Of a DNA stretch of 64,000 nt, positions 9,750-20,026 are shown in pieces. The first letter of the stretch is position 1; each line of letters starts with the position of its first letter. Source of the DNA: Sphingomonas sp. TZW2008. GTDB taxonomy: Bacteria; Pseudomonadota; Alphaproteobacteria; Sphingomonadales; Sphingomonadaceae. The DNA is taken from NCBI RefSeq assembly GCF_002117915.1, contig NZ_BDJB01000007.1, positions 175,114 to 239,113 of the forward strand, read 5' to 3'. Below the pieces are notes generated by a model that was not told the origin of the DNA, made no database searches, and was given only the letters and a program-made list of their open reading frames with translations. Both the position numbers and the translations under genes were made by a program.

Positions 9750-12497
9750 CTAGGCGGCAAGCTCCATCGCGCGACCCGCGGCGGCGTCGAGCAGCCGCTT
9801 CTCCAGCGTCTTGAGCCGCGGCCCGCTGGCGATCTTGTCGCCCGTCAGATCGGTCAGGTAGAAAGTGTCGACCGCGCGCTCGCCATAGGTCGCGACGTGC
9901 GCCGAGTGGATCGTCACCTTCGACTGGAACAGCGCGTGCGCCAGCTGGTTGAGCAGCGCCGGCCGGTCGCGCGCCGTCACCTCGACGACGGTGAAGCGGT
10001 TCGACGCCTTGTTGTCGATCAGCACGTTGGGTTCGATCGCGAAGGCATCGGCGCGGGTGCGCGGCAGCGGCTTCGCCTTCAGCCGGTCGATCAGCTTGCC
10101 GCGGTTTGCCAGCGCATCCTCGATCGCGGTGCGCAGCCGCGCGAGCTGGTCGTCCTCGGCAAACGGCCGGCCATAGGGGTCCTGCACCAGGAAATTATCC
10201 AGCGCCATGCCGTCGCGCGTCGTGTGGATACGCGCGTCAATGATGTTGCCGCCGGCGACGTGGATCGCGCCGGCGATGCGATAGAAGATGCCGGGATGAT
10301 CGGCGGCATAGACGGTGACGAGCGTCGCGCCGCGCTGCGCATAGACCTGCGCGTCGATCGCCAGCCGCGCCTCGCCCATCTTGGCGACGAAGCGGGCGTT
10401 GTGGAGCAGCACGTCCTCGGGCTCGGCGATCCAATAGGCCTCGGGAAAGCGACGGACGTAGCGCGCCAGCGCGTCGGCATCCCACGCCATCGCCGCCGCG
10501 AGATTCGTCTGCTTCGCCTCAATCCGCTCGCCGCGGCCCTTTTGCTTGTGGCCGAGCCGCAGCACCTCCTCCGCCGCCTCGAACAGATCGCCGAGCAGCT
10601 GGCGTTTCCACCCGTTCCAGGTGCCGGGGCCGACCGCACGGATATCGACGATCGTCAGGATCAGCAGCAGCCGCAGCCGCTCCGCCGATTGCACCACGGC
10701 GGTGAAATCGAGGATCGTCTTGAAGTCCGACAGGTCGCGCTTGAACGCCGTCGCCGACATCAGCAGGTGATGCCGCACCAGCCACGCCACCGTTTCGGTC
10801 TCCGCGCGGCTCAGCCCGAAGCGCGGGCACAGCCGCTCGGCAACCGCCGCGCCCAGGATCGAATGGTCGCCGCCGCGCCCCTTGGCGATGTCGTGCAGCA
10901 GCACCGCGACGTACAGCACGCGCCGCGACAGGATCTGGTCGAAGATCGCGGTGGCGAGCGGGTGGTCGGCGGCCAGCGCGCCGCTCTCGATCCGCGCGAG
11001 CAGCCCGATCGCGCGGATCGTGTGCTCGTCGACGGTGTAATGGTGGTACATGTCGAACTGCATCTGCGCGACGACGCGGCCGAAATCGGGCACGAAGCGC
11101 CCGAACACACCCGTCTCGTTCATCCAGCGCAGCACAAGTTCGGGATCGCGCGGGCTCGTCAGCACGTCGAGGAACAGCGCGTTGGCGCGCGGATCGGTGC
11201 GCACGTCGTCGACCAGCTTGGCGTCGCGCGTCGCGGCGCGCGCGGCAAGCGGATGGATTTCCACCCCGTGCAGATCGGCGAGCTGGAAGATCTCGATCAG
11301 CCGCACCGGATCCTCGGCGAAGAAGCCGTCGTGCGGCAGCGCGAGCCGCCCGCGATCGAGCACGAACCCCGCCAGTTTACGCGGGCGCCGGCGCAGCTGC
11401 GGCAGGCCAAAGCGGCGCCCGCGCGCGGCGAACTTCTCGTCGAGGTGCGCCAGGAACACGCCCGTCAGCGCGCCGACCGATTTGGCGTGCAGAAAGTAAT
11501 ATTGCATGAACCGCTCGACCGCCGCCTTGCCCGGCCGGTCGGAGAAGCGCATCCGCTCCGCGATCTCGCGCTGCATGTCGAAAGTCAGCCGGTCCTCGGC
11601 ACGCCCCGCGGCGAGGTGGAGGTGGCAGCGCACCGCCCACAGGAAATTGTCGGCACGGTTGAACAGGCGGTATTCCGCAGGGGTGAACAGCCCCACGTCG
11701 ACGAGCTGCGCGGCGCGATCGACGTCGTAGACGTACTTGCCGATCCAGAACAGCGCGTGGAGGTCGCGCAGCGCGCCCTTGCCCTCCTTCACATTGGGCT
11801 CGACGACGTAGCGCGTGTCGCCCATCTTCACGTGGCGCACGTTTCGCTCGGCGAGCTTGTCGGCGATGAATTGGCGCTCGGTGCCGAACGTCACCTCCGC
11901 CTTGAAGCGCGCGATCGCCTCGTCGTGCAGCGCGGTGTCGCCCCACACGAACCGCCCTTCGAGCAGCGCGGTACGGATCGTCACGTCACCCTTCGCCTGG
12001 CGCACCATCTCGTCGAGCGAGCGCGACGAATGGCCGACCTTCAGCCCAAGGTCCCACAGCGCGTAGAGCATCGATTCGATCACCTGCTCGGCCCATGGCG
12101 TCTGCTTCCACGGCGTCAGGAAACCGATGTCGACGTCGGAGAACGGCGCCATCTCGCCGCGGCCGTAGCCGCCGACCGCGATCAGCGACAGGCGTTCACC
12201 TGCGGTACGATTGGTCGGCGGGTACAGCCGCTGGGTGATGAGATCGAGCAGGATGCGCAGCAGCTGGTCGATCAGGAACGCTTGCGCATTCGCCGCCTCC
12301 AGCCCGCGCGATGGGCGGTCGGCGAGCCTTCGCGCGATCTCCGCGCGCCCGGCGTCGAGCGCGTCCTTGAGCATCGCGGTGGCGGTACGGCGCAGCAGCG
12401 CGGGGTCGTCGATCTCGAGCGCGGCGATCGCCTCGGCGAGCGCGCGGCGATCGACGATCGCCCGGCGATTGGGAAGCGTGTCGAAGCGCGTGCTCAT
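9750..12497 (-). CDS. glnD: [protein-PII] uridylyltransferase / uridylyl-removing enzyme
   Basis: GlnD senses glutamine and uridylylates or deuridylylates PII proteins, controlling nitrogen metabolism. The 915-aa protein shows all four parts: a nucleotidyltransferase domain with GGYGRGEMAPFSDVD near 110; a GlnD-specific helical region; an HD hydrolase domain with HDIAKGRGGDHS near 530; and two C-terminal ACT domains (about 715-800 and 830-905). The chosen start gives MSTRFDTLPNRRAI, the usual N-terminal context. An in-frame extension up to 12563 would add 22 residues of unlikely composition. The divergent neighbours are small unknown genes. An open plus-strand frame covers almost the same bases but is a GC-skew shadow. 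Confidence 0.95.
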   Translation of the reverse strand: MSTRFDTLPNRRAIVDRRALAEAIAALEIDDPALLRRTATAMLKDALDAGRAEIARRLADRPSRGLEAANAQAFLIDQLLRILLDLITQRLYPPTNRTAGERLSLIAVGGYGRGEMAPFSDVDIGFLTPWKQTPWAEQVIESMLYALWDLGLKVGHSSRSLDEMVRQAKGDVTIRTALLEGRFVWGDTALHDEAIARFKAEVTFGTERQFIADKLAERNVRHVKMGDTRYVVEPNVKEGKGALRDLHALFWIGKYVYDVDRAAQLVDVGLFTPAEYRLFNRADNFLWAVRCHLHLAAGRAEDRLTFDMQREIAERMRFSDRPGKAAVERFMQYYFLHAKSVGALTGVFLAHLDEKFAARGRRFGLPQLRRRPRKLAGFVLDRGRLALPHDGFFAEDPVRLIEIFQLADLHGVEIHPLAARAATRDAKLVDDVRTDPRANALFLDVLTSPRDPELVLRWMNETGVFGRFVPDFGRVVAQMQFDMYHHYTVDEHTIRAIGLLARIESGALAADHPLATAIFDQILSRRVLYVAVLLHDIAKGRGGDHSILGAAVAERLCPRFGLSRAETETVAWLVRHHLLMSATAFKRDLSDFKTILDFTAVVQSAERLRLLLILTIVDIRAVGPGTWNGWKRQLLGDLFEAAEEVLRLGHKQKGRGERIEAKQTNLAAAMAWDADALARYVRRFPEAYWIAEPEDVLLHNARFVAKMGEARLAIDAQVYAQRGATLVTVYAADHPGIFYRIAGAIHVAGGNIIDARIHTTRDGMALDNFLVQDPYGRPFAEDDQLARLRTAIEDALANRGKLIDRLKAKPLPRTRADAFAIEPNVLIDNKASNRFTVVEVTARDRPALLNQLAHALFQSKVTIHSAHVATYGERAVDTFYLTDLTGDKIASGPRLKTLEKRLLDAAAGRAMELAA

Positions 12498-12637
12498 CCC
12501 GCCAGCGGTACGGCAAAGCGACGCGCCTTGGAACCGGGCGCAATCGTTCCTATATAGTAACAATCGCCAGTATCACCGCCCGTAGGCGCTGGCGGCTGAG
12601 AGACGCACGTGCTCCCGCTTACGCGCCGGAGTGTTCC

Positions 12638-12814
12638 ATGGATCTCAATCACCTACTCGCCCGCCACCAGATCTCGCTGATGCGGGTGCGCGCCGCCGCC
12701 TCGCCGGAGGCGCGCCACGCGCACGCCGGGCTCACGCGCGGTTACGCGACGCGGATCGCGGCGCTCCAGTCCCGCAGCGGCGCCACCAGCCCGCTCGCCG
12801 GCCGCGCGGCATGA
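12638..12814 (+). CDS. 58-aa Arg-rich orphan protein, coupled to ParS-like gene
   Basis: ATG 12638 to TGA 12814 encodes 58 residues beginning MDLNHLLARHQISLMR and ending GRAA. It is rich in Arg, Ala and His, has no signal peptide or membrane segment, and looks helical at the N-terminus. Its stop overlaps the ATG of the next gene by ATGA (12811-12814), which implies translational coupling. GCCGGAG at 12626-12632 is a reasonable ribosome site 5 bases before the start. I do not recognise a family. It could be the partner of the downstream ParS/MbcA-like protein. Coding status rests on the ribosome site, the overlap and codon pattern. Confidence 0.6.
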   Translation: MDLNHLLARHQISLMRVRAAASPEARHAHAGLTRGYATRIAALQSRSGATSPLAGRAA

Positions 12815-13125
12815 GCACCGCGCCGGAAACTCTGGTCGTCGGCGAAGATGCGGGCGACACGCCGGCACCGGCACCGGTGGTGAAGCGGCGCCAGTTCCGC
12901 ACCGCCGCTACCAAATCCAAGCTGTCAGTCGAGGAGGCCGATCGTCAGGGCCGCGCCGTGCGCCTCGCGTTCGAGAAGATGGGCCGCGATGCCTCGCGTG
13001 CCTTCCTCAACGAACCTGACGCGGCACTCGGCGGCCGCCCGCTCGACGTCGCCACGGCGAGCGCATCGGGGATGGCGGCGGTTGAGGCGGCGATCGTCGC
13101 GCACGCGGCGGCCGCACCGCGCTGA
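12811..13125 (+). CDS. ParS/MbcA-like (DUF2384) toxin-binding-domain protein
   Basis: This 104-aa protein starts at ATG 12811, overlapping the upstream stop. The C-terminal half (about 58-98) contains FLNEPDAALGGRPLDVATAS and continues to VEAAIVAHA. This closely matches the antitoxin Xre/MbcA/ParS toxin-binding domain, whose hallmark is a WL..PN.ALGG.TPLDLL segment. The N-terminal half is low-complexity and basic (VKRRQFRTAATKSK) and lacks the Xre-type helix-turn-helix found in standard antitoxins. No RES-domain toxin gene lies on either side. It is therefore an orphan or repurposed antitoxin-like protein, probably expressed with the 58-aa gene. Confidence 0.72.
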   Translation: MSTAPETLVVGEDAGDTPAPAPVVKRRQFRTAATKSKLSVEEADRQGRAVRLAFEKMGRDASRAFLNEPDAALGGRPLDVATASASGMAAVEAAIVAHAAAAPR

Positions 13126-13270
13126 GGCGCGGTCGAGGGGTCGGTCGCTAGGCACGCCGCGGCGAAGCCGCGTCGTCGGACGGGTTCGGCGCTGCCGACC
13201 CGCCGGCCGTGCCGGGCGCAGCCCGAGCGCTACGCGCCGCGCATCGGCCCGCCGCGCGGGCCTGCGCCCG

Positions 13271-13993
13271 TCAGTACATATGCTGGCCGCCGTTGATGCT
13301 CAGCGTGGATCCGGTGACGAACCCGCCCTCTTCCGAACACAGGAACGCGACGCCGCGCGCGATCTCGTGCGCCTGGCCGAGCCGCCCGACCGGGATCTTG
13401 GCGACGATCTTGTCGAGCACGTCGGCGGGCACCGCCGCGACCATGTCGGTATCGATATAGCCCGGCGCGATCGCGTTCACCGTCACGCCGGCGCGCGCGC
13501 CCTCCTGCGACAGCGCCTTGGTGAAGCCGTGGATGCCGCTCTTCGCGGCGGCATAGTTGACCTGCCCGTACTGGCCCGCCTGGCCATTGATCGAGCCGAT
13601 GTTGACGATCCGGCCCCAGCCGCGCTCGCGCATGCCCGGGAACACCGCCTTGGCCATGTTGAAACACCCGCCAAGGTTGGTGTCCATGACCTCCTTCCAC
13701 ATCTGGTACGTCATTTTCAGGATCGTGCCGTCGCGCGTGATGCCGGCGTTGTTGACCAGCACGTCGACAGGGCCGAGTTCCTCCGCGACGCGCGCGACGC
13801 CCGCCTGGCACGCCTCGTGATCGGCGACGTCCCATTTATACGCCCTGATCCCCGTTCGCTCGGTGAAGGCGGCGGCCTTCTCGTCGTTGCCGGCGTAATT
13901 CGCCGCCACCGTCATGCCCATGTCCTCGAGCGCCAGGCTGATTGCCTCGCCGATCCCGCGCGTTCCGCCCGTGACGATCGCGACCCGTGCCAT
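13271..13993 (-). CDS. phaB: acetoacetyl-CoA reductase (SDR family)
   Basis: This enzyme reduces acetoacetyl-CoA to (R)-3-hydroxybutyryl-CoA with NADPH, the second step of polyhydroxybutyrate synthesis. The 240-aa protein has the nucleotide motif TGGTRGIG (8-15), NNAG at 81-84, and the catalytic Ser134, Tyr147 and Lys151 within NIGSINGQAGQYGQVNYAAAK. The SINGQ(A/K)GQ context is PhaB-specific rather than FabG-like, and the C-terminus ends STLSINGGQHMY as in PhaB. No phaA or phaC is adjacent; it may be in the same minus-strand run as hemH, 34 bases upstream. Confidence 0.93.
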   Translation of the reverse strand: MARVAIVTGGTRGIGEAISLALEDMGMTVAANYAGNDEKAAAFTERTGIRAYKWDVADHEACQAGVARVAEELGPVDVLVNNAGITRDGTILKMTYQMWKEVMDTNLGGCFNMAKAVFPGMRERGWGRIVNIGSINGQAGQYGQVNYAAAKSGIHGFTKALSQEGARAGVTVNAIAPGYIDTDMVAAVPADVLDKIVAKIPVGRLGQAHEIARGVAFLCSEEGGFVTGSTLSINGGQHMY

Positions 13994-14027
13994 TCAGCCT
14001 CTCCCTAATCCGCAGTCAGCCGCGACG

Positions 14028-15035
14028 CTACTTAGCCGCCACCCAGCCTTCAAGCTCCCGCGCCAGCAGCGTGCGTAACAAATCGATGCCGACGGCGCTG
14101 TCGTTGAGGCACGGCAGGTAGGCGAAGTGCGTGCCCCCCGCCTCCTCGAATGTCTCGCGCCCGCGGATCGCCAGTTCTTCCAGCGTTTCCAGGCAGTCGG
14201 CGGAAAAGCCCGGCGCGACGATTGCCACCTTCCGCACGCCTTCGCCGGGCAAAGCAGCGAGCGTCGTGTCGGTCGCGGGTTCGAGCCACTTCGCCGGGCC
14301 GAAGCGCGATTGAAAGGTGATGCGCACCTCTCGCCCCATCGCCTCGGCGAGCAGCCGCGCGGTCTTCTGGCAGTGGCAATGGTACGGATCGCCCAGCTGA
14401 AGCGTGCGCTTGGGCATGCCGTGGAAGCTCGCAATCAGTAGGTCGGGCGTGTAATCGAGTGCCGCCAGTCCATCCTCGATCGACGCCTTCAGCGCCGCGA
14501 TATAGGCCGGATCATCGTGATACGGCGGCAGCGTGCGGATCGCGGGCTGCCAGCGCTGCGTCGCGAGATGCGCGAACGCCTTGTCGTTCGCGGTCGCAGT
14601 CGTCGCCGCGCAATATTGCGGGTAGAGCGGCGCCAGCAGGATGCGCTCGCACCCCGCATCCTTCATCGCCTGCAGCCGGTCGGCGATCGCCGGCCGTCCG
14701 TAGCGCATCGCGTGGTCGACCATCACCTCTGGCCCGAAGGCATCGCGGAGCGCTGTCGCCTGCGCGCGCGTGATCGCAGCGAGCGGCGATCCATCCTCGC
14801 GCCACACTTGGCCATAGGCGTGCGCCGATTTTTTCGGTCGCGTCGTCAGCACCGCGCCGCGCAGGATCGGCTGCCACACGATCTGCGGGATCTCGACGAC
14901 GCGCCGGTCGGACAGGAATTCGGCGAGATAGCGCCGCACCGATCGCGCATCGGGCGCGTCGGGCGTGCCGAGGTTGATCAGCAGCACGCCGATCCGGCGC
15001 GGGGGAATGGGTGGGTGATCGGGGGGTAGGGTCAT
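14028..15035 (-). CDS. hemH: ferrochelatase
   Basis: Ferrochelatase inserts Fe2+ into protoporphyrin IX in the last step of haem synthesis. The 335-aa protein begins with the family signature IGVLLINLGTPDAPDARSVRRYLAEFL. It contains LAPLYPQYCAATT, the SFHGMP active-site His segment, the DPYHCHCQKTARLL segment, and the TFQSRFGPAKWLEP region. Its ATG overlaps the stop of the upstream molybdopterin-binding gene by 4 bases (15032-15035), so the two are translationally coupled. The hemA gene for the first pathway step is about 19 kb away in this window. Confidence 0.95.
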   Translation of the reverse strand: MTLPPDHPPIPPRRIGVLLINLGTPDAPDARSVRRYLAEFLSDRRVVEIPQIVWQPILRGAVLTTRPKKSAHAYGQVWREDGSPLAAITRAQATALRDAFGPEVMVDHAMRYGRPAIADRLQAMKDAGCERILLAPLYPQYCAATTATANDKAFAHLATQRWQPAIRTLPPYHDDPAYIAALKASIEDGLAALDYTPDLLIASFHGMPKRTLQLGDPYHCHCQKTARLLAEAMGREVRITFQSRFGPAKWLEPATDTTLAALPGEGVRKVAIVAPGFSADCLETLEELAIRGRETFEEAGGTHFAYLPCLNDSAVGIDLLRTLLARELEGWVAAK

Positions 15036-17272
15036 GATGCTCCAAACGGCAGGGTGCGCAGCCGGTTGCCGGTCGCCGCGGTCAGCGCGTTGGCGATCGC
15101 CGGGGCGACGGCCGGTACGCCGAGATCGCTGATCCCGCCGGGCTCAGCGTCGCTCGGCAGCAGCTCGACGGTGATCTCGGGCGTATCGGCAAGGCGCGGC
15201 AGCGCGAGGTCGCCGATCCGCCGCGCGCGCGCGATCCCGCCCGCGAACCCCGGCCCCGCGCCGGTGGCGAGCGCCAGGCCGAGCACGATGCCGCCCTCGA
15301 TCTGCTGGCGCACCACGTCGGAATTTATCACCCGCCCGGCATCGACCGCGGCAACGATGCGGTCGACGCGCGGCCGCCCCGCCCCGTCGAACTGCGCTTC
15401 GGCGAGAATCGCGATGCTGCTGCCGGCCATTGCGTGGCACGCCAGCCCCTGGCCGCTGCCCGGCCGCCCGCCGTCCCACCCGCCGAGCGACGCCGCCGTG
15501 GTCAGGCAGCGCGCGAGCCGCGCGTCGTGCCCCAGCATGCCGATCCGGTACGACATCGGTTCCGCGCCAGCGCGATGCGCCAGCTCGTCGAGGAAGCATT
15601 CGGTGAAGAAGGCGTTAGCGCGGTTCGCTTGGCCGCGCAGATGGCCGACCGGGATCGGCAGATCGGCGACGTGATGATCGACCGACAGCGCGGGCAGCCG
15701 ATACGGCGGCAGCGCGCCCGACATCGCGTAGCCGTCCGCCCGTGCGGGGAGCAGCGCGTCGGCGCGCAGCAGCGGATCGCCCGGCGCAAGCCGCGCCGCC
15801 AGCGCCGCGCCGGTCGCCGGCGTCGCGATCCGCGCCTGCCATTCGAGGATACGCCCGTCGCTCGCCATCCGCGCCGCCATGCGCGCCTTGGCCGGCGCCC
15901 CGAACCGATCGTGCATGATCGCCTCGCGGCGCGACCACGTAAGCTGCACCGGGCGCTTCAGCGTCACCGCCAGCATCGCCGCCTGTGCGATCGCGTCATG
16001 CTCCAGCGCCTGGCCGAACGATCCGCCGATCAGCATCGGGTGGATCGTCACCGCGCTTTCGCCCACGCCGATCGCACGCGCCGCCGCCGCGCGCGCCGCT
16101 GTCGGCGCCTGCGTCGGCACCCACAGTTCAAGCCGGTCGGCGTGCCACCACGCCGTCGCGGTCGGCGTCTCGATCGCGGCGTGGACGCCAACGCCGATCG
16201 CATAGTCGGCGCGCACCACGTCGCCTTGCAGCACGTCAGACACGTCGCCGATCGCCGCTAGCCGCCGCCCCTCGCCCGCCAGCGCCGCATCGAGCGCGCG
16301 TGCGATCGCTGCGTCGTCCGCCAGCGCACCGCGCGTCTCGAAGCGCGGCGCAAGCGCGGCGATTGCGCGGTTCGCCGCCCACCAATTGTTCGCCGCCGCC
16401 GCGACCCAGCGTGCATTCTCCACCACCGCGACGACGCCGCTCACCCGGTCCGCCGCCGCGCGATCGACGCGCACCAGCCGGCTCTCGCCCCCCGCCGGCC
16501 CCTGGCAGATGCTGGCGAAGACCATGTCGGGCAGCCGCACGTCGGCGGCGAAATTGGCCGATCCGTCGACCTTTGCCGGCGCGTCAAGCCGCGGCAGCGG
16601 CTGCCCCGTCAGTCGGCCCGCGTCGCCGATGCGCAGCGGCAGATCGTCGGGCAGCGTCTCGCGCGCCGCCGCTGCGGCGAGCTCGCCAAAGCGCAGCCGC
16701 CGATTGCCGGCGACGACGAAGCCGTCGCGCGTCTCGCACGCCTCCCACTCGATCCCCCAGCGCGCCGCCGCCGCGCGGCACAGCAGCACACGCGCCGCCG
16801 CGCCCGCCTCGCGCAGCGGCTGCTCGAACGAGCGCACCGATGTCGATCCGCCGGTCAGCACCAGCGCCGATCGCACCCAATGCTCGCGCCGCACTGCCTC
16901 AGGCACGCCCCCCGTGCCGAACAGCGCGTCGGCGGCGAGCGGGTTGGCGTAGAGCGGGCTCGGCAGCGCCGCCTCCACGCCAATCGTGCGCCAGTCGGCG
17001 CCCAGCTCGTCGGCCAGGATCTGCGGCAGCACCGTCCAAACGCCCTGGCCGTGCTCCGCCTGCGGCACCGCGACGGTGATCTGCCCGCTCTCGGCGATCT
17101 TGAGCCACGCGCCGAATTGCGTCTCGCCCGCCGTCGGCGCCAGATCGACCGCATAGTCGCGCGGCCACACCGCCCAGGCGAGCGCGAGGCCCACCCCCGC
17201 GCCACCGGTCACCAGCAAGGAACGCCGCGAGATCATCCGCGCGGGCTTAGCCCGCGATCGCCGCGCCGTCAT
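15032..17272 (-). CDS. xanthine-dehydrogenase-family molybdopterin-binding subunit (IorB-like), no small subunit adjacent
   Basis: This 746-aa protein resembles the large subunit of isoquinoline 1-oxidoreductase-type molybdenum hydroxylases, which oxidise aldehydes or N-heterocycles in the periplasm. A twin-arginine signal (SRRSLLVTGGAGVGLALAW) is near the N-terminus; ATG 17236 is an alternative start giving MISRRSLL. MoCo-binding GGSFGQALEHDAI lies near 410-425, and the C-terminal conserved segment reads SDLGVPAVAPAIANAL near 720. In relatives the acidic residue there is the catalytic Glu; here Asp occupies it. No [2Fe-2S] small subunit gene flanks it, although such enzymes normally need one. 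Downstream hemH overlaps by 4 bases. Confidence 0.85.
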   Translation of the reverse strand: MTARRSRAKPARMISRRSLLVTGGAGVGLALAWAVWPRDYAVDLAPTAGETQFGAWLKIAESGQITVAVPQAEHGQGVWTVLPQILADELGADWRTIGVEAALPSPLYANPLAADALFGTGGVPEAVRREHWVRSALVLTGGSTSVRSFEQPLREAGAAARVLLCRAAAARWGIEWEACETRDGFVVAGNRRLRFGELAAAAARETLPDDLPLRIGDAGRLTGQPLPRLDAPAKVDGSANFAADVRLPDMVFASICQGPAGGESRLVRVDRAAADRVSGVVAVVENARWVAAAANNWWAANRAIAALAPRFETRGALADDAAIARALDAALAGEGRRLAAIGDVSDVLQGDVVRADYAIGVGVHAAIETPTATAWWHADRLELWVPTQAPTAARAAAARAIGVGESAVTIHPMLIGGSFGQALEHDAIAQAAMLAVTLKRPVQLTWSRREAIMHDRFGAPAKARMAARMASDGRILEWQARIATPATGAALAARLAPGDPLLRADALLPARADGYAMSGALPPYRLPALSVDHHVADLPIPVGHLRGQANRANAFFTECFLDELAHRAGAEPMSYRIGMLGHDARLARCLTTAASLGGWDGGRPGSGQGLACHAMAGSSIAILAEAQFDGAGRPRVDRIVAAVDAGRVINSDVVRQQIEGGIVLGLALATGAGPGFAGGIARARRIGDLALPRLADTPEITVELLPSDAEPGGISDLGVPAVAPAIANALTAATGNRLRTLPFGAS

Positions 17273-17341
17273 CGGCGTTGCGCGCGCGGGGCGACGGGGA
17301 GGTGCGCGCGCCCGCAGCCGCAGCCACCGGCGCTAGGGCCG

Positions 17342-19045
<1,704 letters not shown>

Positions 19046-19119
19046 GCAACGCTCTCCGCATGGCTATTGGTCTTGCTGCCCCGCCCCTTTATGCAGGCGC
19101 GACGCGATAGGGGAAAGCC

Positions 19120-20010
19120 TTGATCCTGCCTCAAATGATTGCTGCCGCGGCGGCCACCGGCCACATCCGCTTTGCGGAGCTCGGTCTGCATCCCGATGTG
19201 TTCTCGATCGGCTTCTTCACGCTGCGCTGGTACAGCCTCGCCTATATCGCCGGCATCGTCATCGGCTGGTGGTATCTGCTGAAGCTGCTCGACCAGCCCG
19301 GCGCACCGATGGCGCGGCGCCACGCCGACGATCTCGTCTTCTACGCCACGCTCGGCATTATCCTGGGCGGGCGGATCGGCTACGTCGTCTTCTACGCGCC
19401 CGAGATGTTCCTTCATCCCCTGCGCATCTTGCGTCTGTGGGACGGGGGGATGAGCTTCCACGGCGGGGTGATCGGCACCAGCCTCGCGATCATCCTGTTC
19501 GCGCGCAAGAACGGGCTGAACTGGCTGCGCATCCACGATTACGTCGCCTGCGTGGTGCCGTTCGGGTTGTTCTTCGGGCGGCTCGCCAACTTCGTGAACG
19601 GCGAATTGTGGGGCAAGCCGACGCAAGCGCCCTGGGGCATCGTGTTCGACCGCACGGTGCCGATCGGCGTGCCCGAACCGGCGCGGCATCCCAGCCAGCT
19701 GTACGAGGCGGGGCTCGAGGGCATCGTCCTCTTCGCGATCCTGTGGTTCTTCTTCTGGCGCACCAAGGCGCGTTACCAGCCGGGCAAGCTCGTCGGGCTG
19801 TTCCTCGTCGGCTACGGCGTCGCGCGCTTCGTCGTCGAATTCTTTCGCGAACCCGATTCGCAGTTCGCCGGCACCTTCTTCGCCACGACGATCCACATGG
19901 GGCAGCTGCTCTGCCTGCCGATGATCGCCGGCGGGCTCTATCTCGTTGCCACCGCGCCGGGCCGCCGCCAGCGGGTCGAGCCGATCGCCGGCGGCGAGAG
20001 CGTCGCCTGA
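19120..20010 (+). CDS. lgt: prolipoprotein diacylglyceryl transferase
   Basis: Lgt transfers diacylglycerol from phosphatidylglycerol to the lipobox Cys of prolipoproteins in the inner membrane. The 296-aa protein has about seven hydrophobic segments, the signature [10 protein letters not shown] near residue 110, [12 protein letters not shown], and [12 protein letters not shown]. The start is TTG 19120 with AGGGG (19109-19113) six bases upstream; the next ATG (19135) would be 21 bases from that site. The following methyltransferase gene starts 16 bases after the stop, so lgt probably heads the five-gene run to 22894. Confidence 0.95.
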   Translation: MILPQMIAAAAATGHIRFAELGLHPDVFSIGFFTLRWYSLAYIAGIVIGWWYLLKLLDQPGAPMARRHADDLVFYATLGIILGGRIGYVVFYAPEMFLHPLRILRLWDGGMSFHGGVIGTSLAIILFARKNGLNWLRIHDYVACVVPFGLFFGRLANFVNGELWGKPTQAPWGIVFDRTVPIGVPEPARHPSQLYEAGLEGIVLFAILWFFFWRTKARYQPGKLVGLFLVGYGVARFVVEFFREPDSQFAGTFFATTIHMGQLLCLPMIAGGLYLVATAPGRRQRVEPIAGGESVA

Positions 20011-20026
20011 CGCGCCGGGCTCTGCG

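Noticed and set aside
12531..12550. GGAACC with a downstream CGTTCC as an EcfG-type stress promoter near glnD
   Set aside because: The spacing is about half of what EcfG promoters require.
9732..12557. A 941-codon open frame on the plus strand across the glnD region
   Set aside because: It is antisense to glnD, rich in Arg, Gln, His and Val with no recognisable domain, and is explained by the high GC at third codon positions of glnD.
12592..12640. CTGAGAG followed by a possible stem before the 58-aa gene, reminiscent of a TPP riboswitch
   Set aside because: The other conserved TPP blocks (ACCTGAT-type and P1 partner) are missing, and the downstream gene has no thiamine link.
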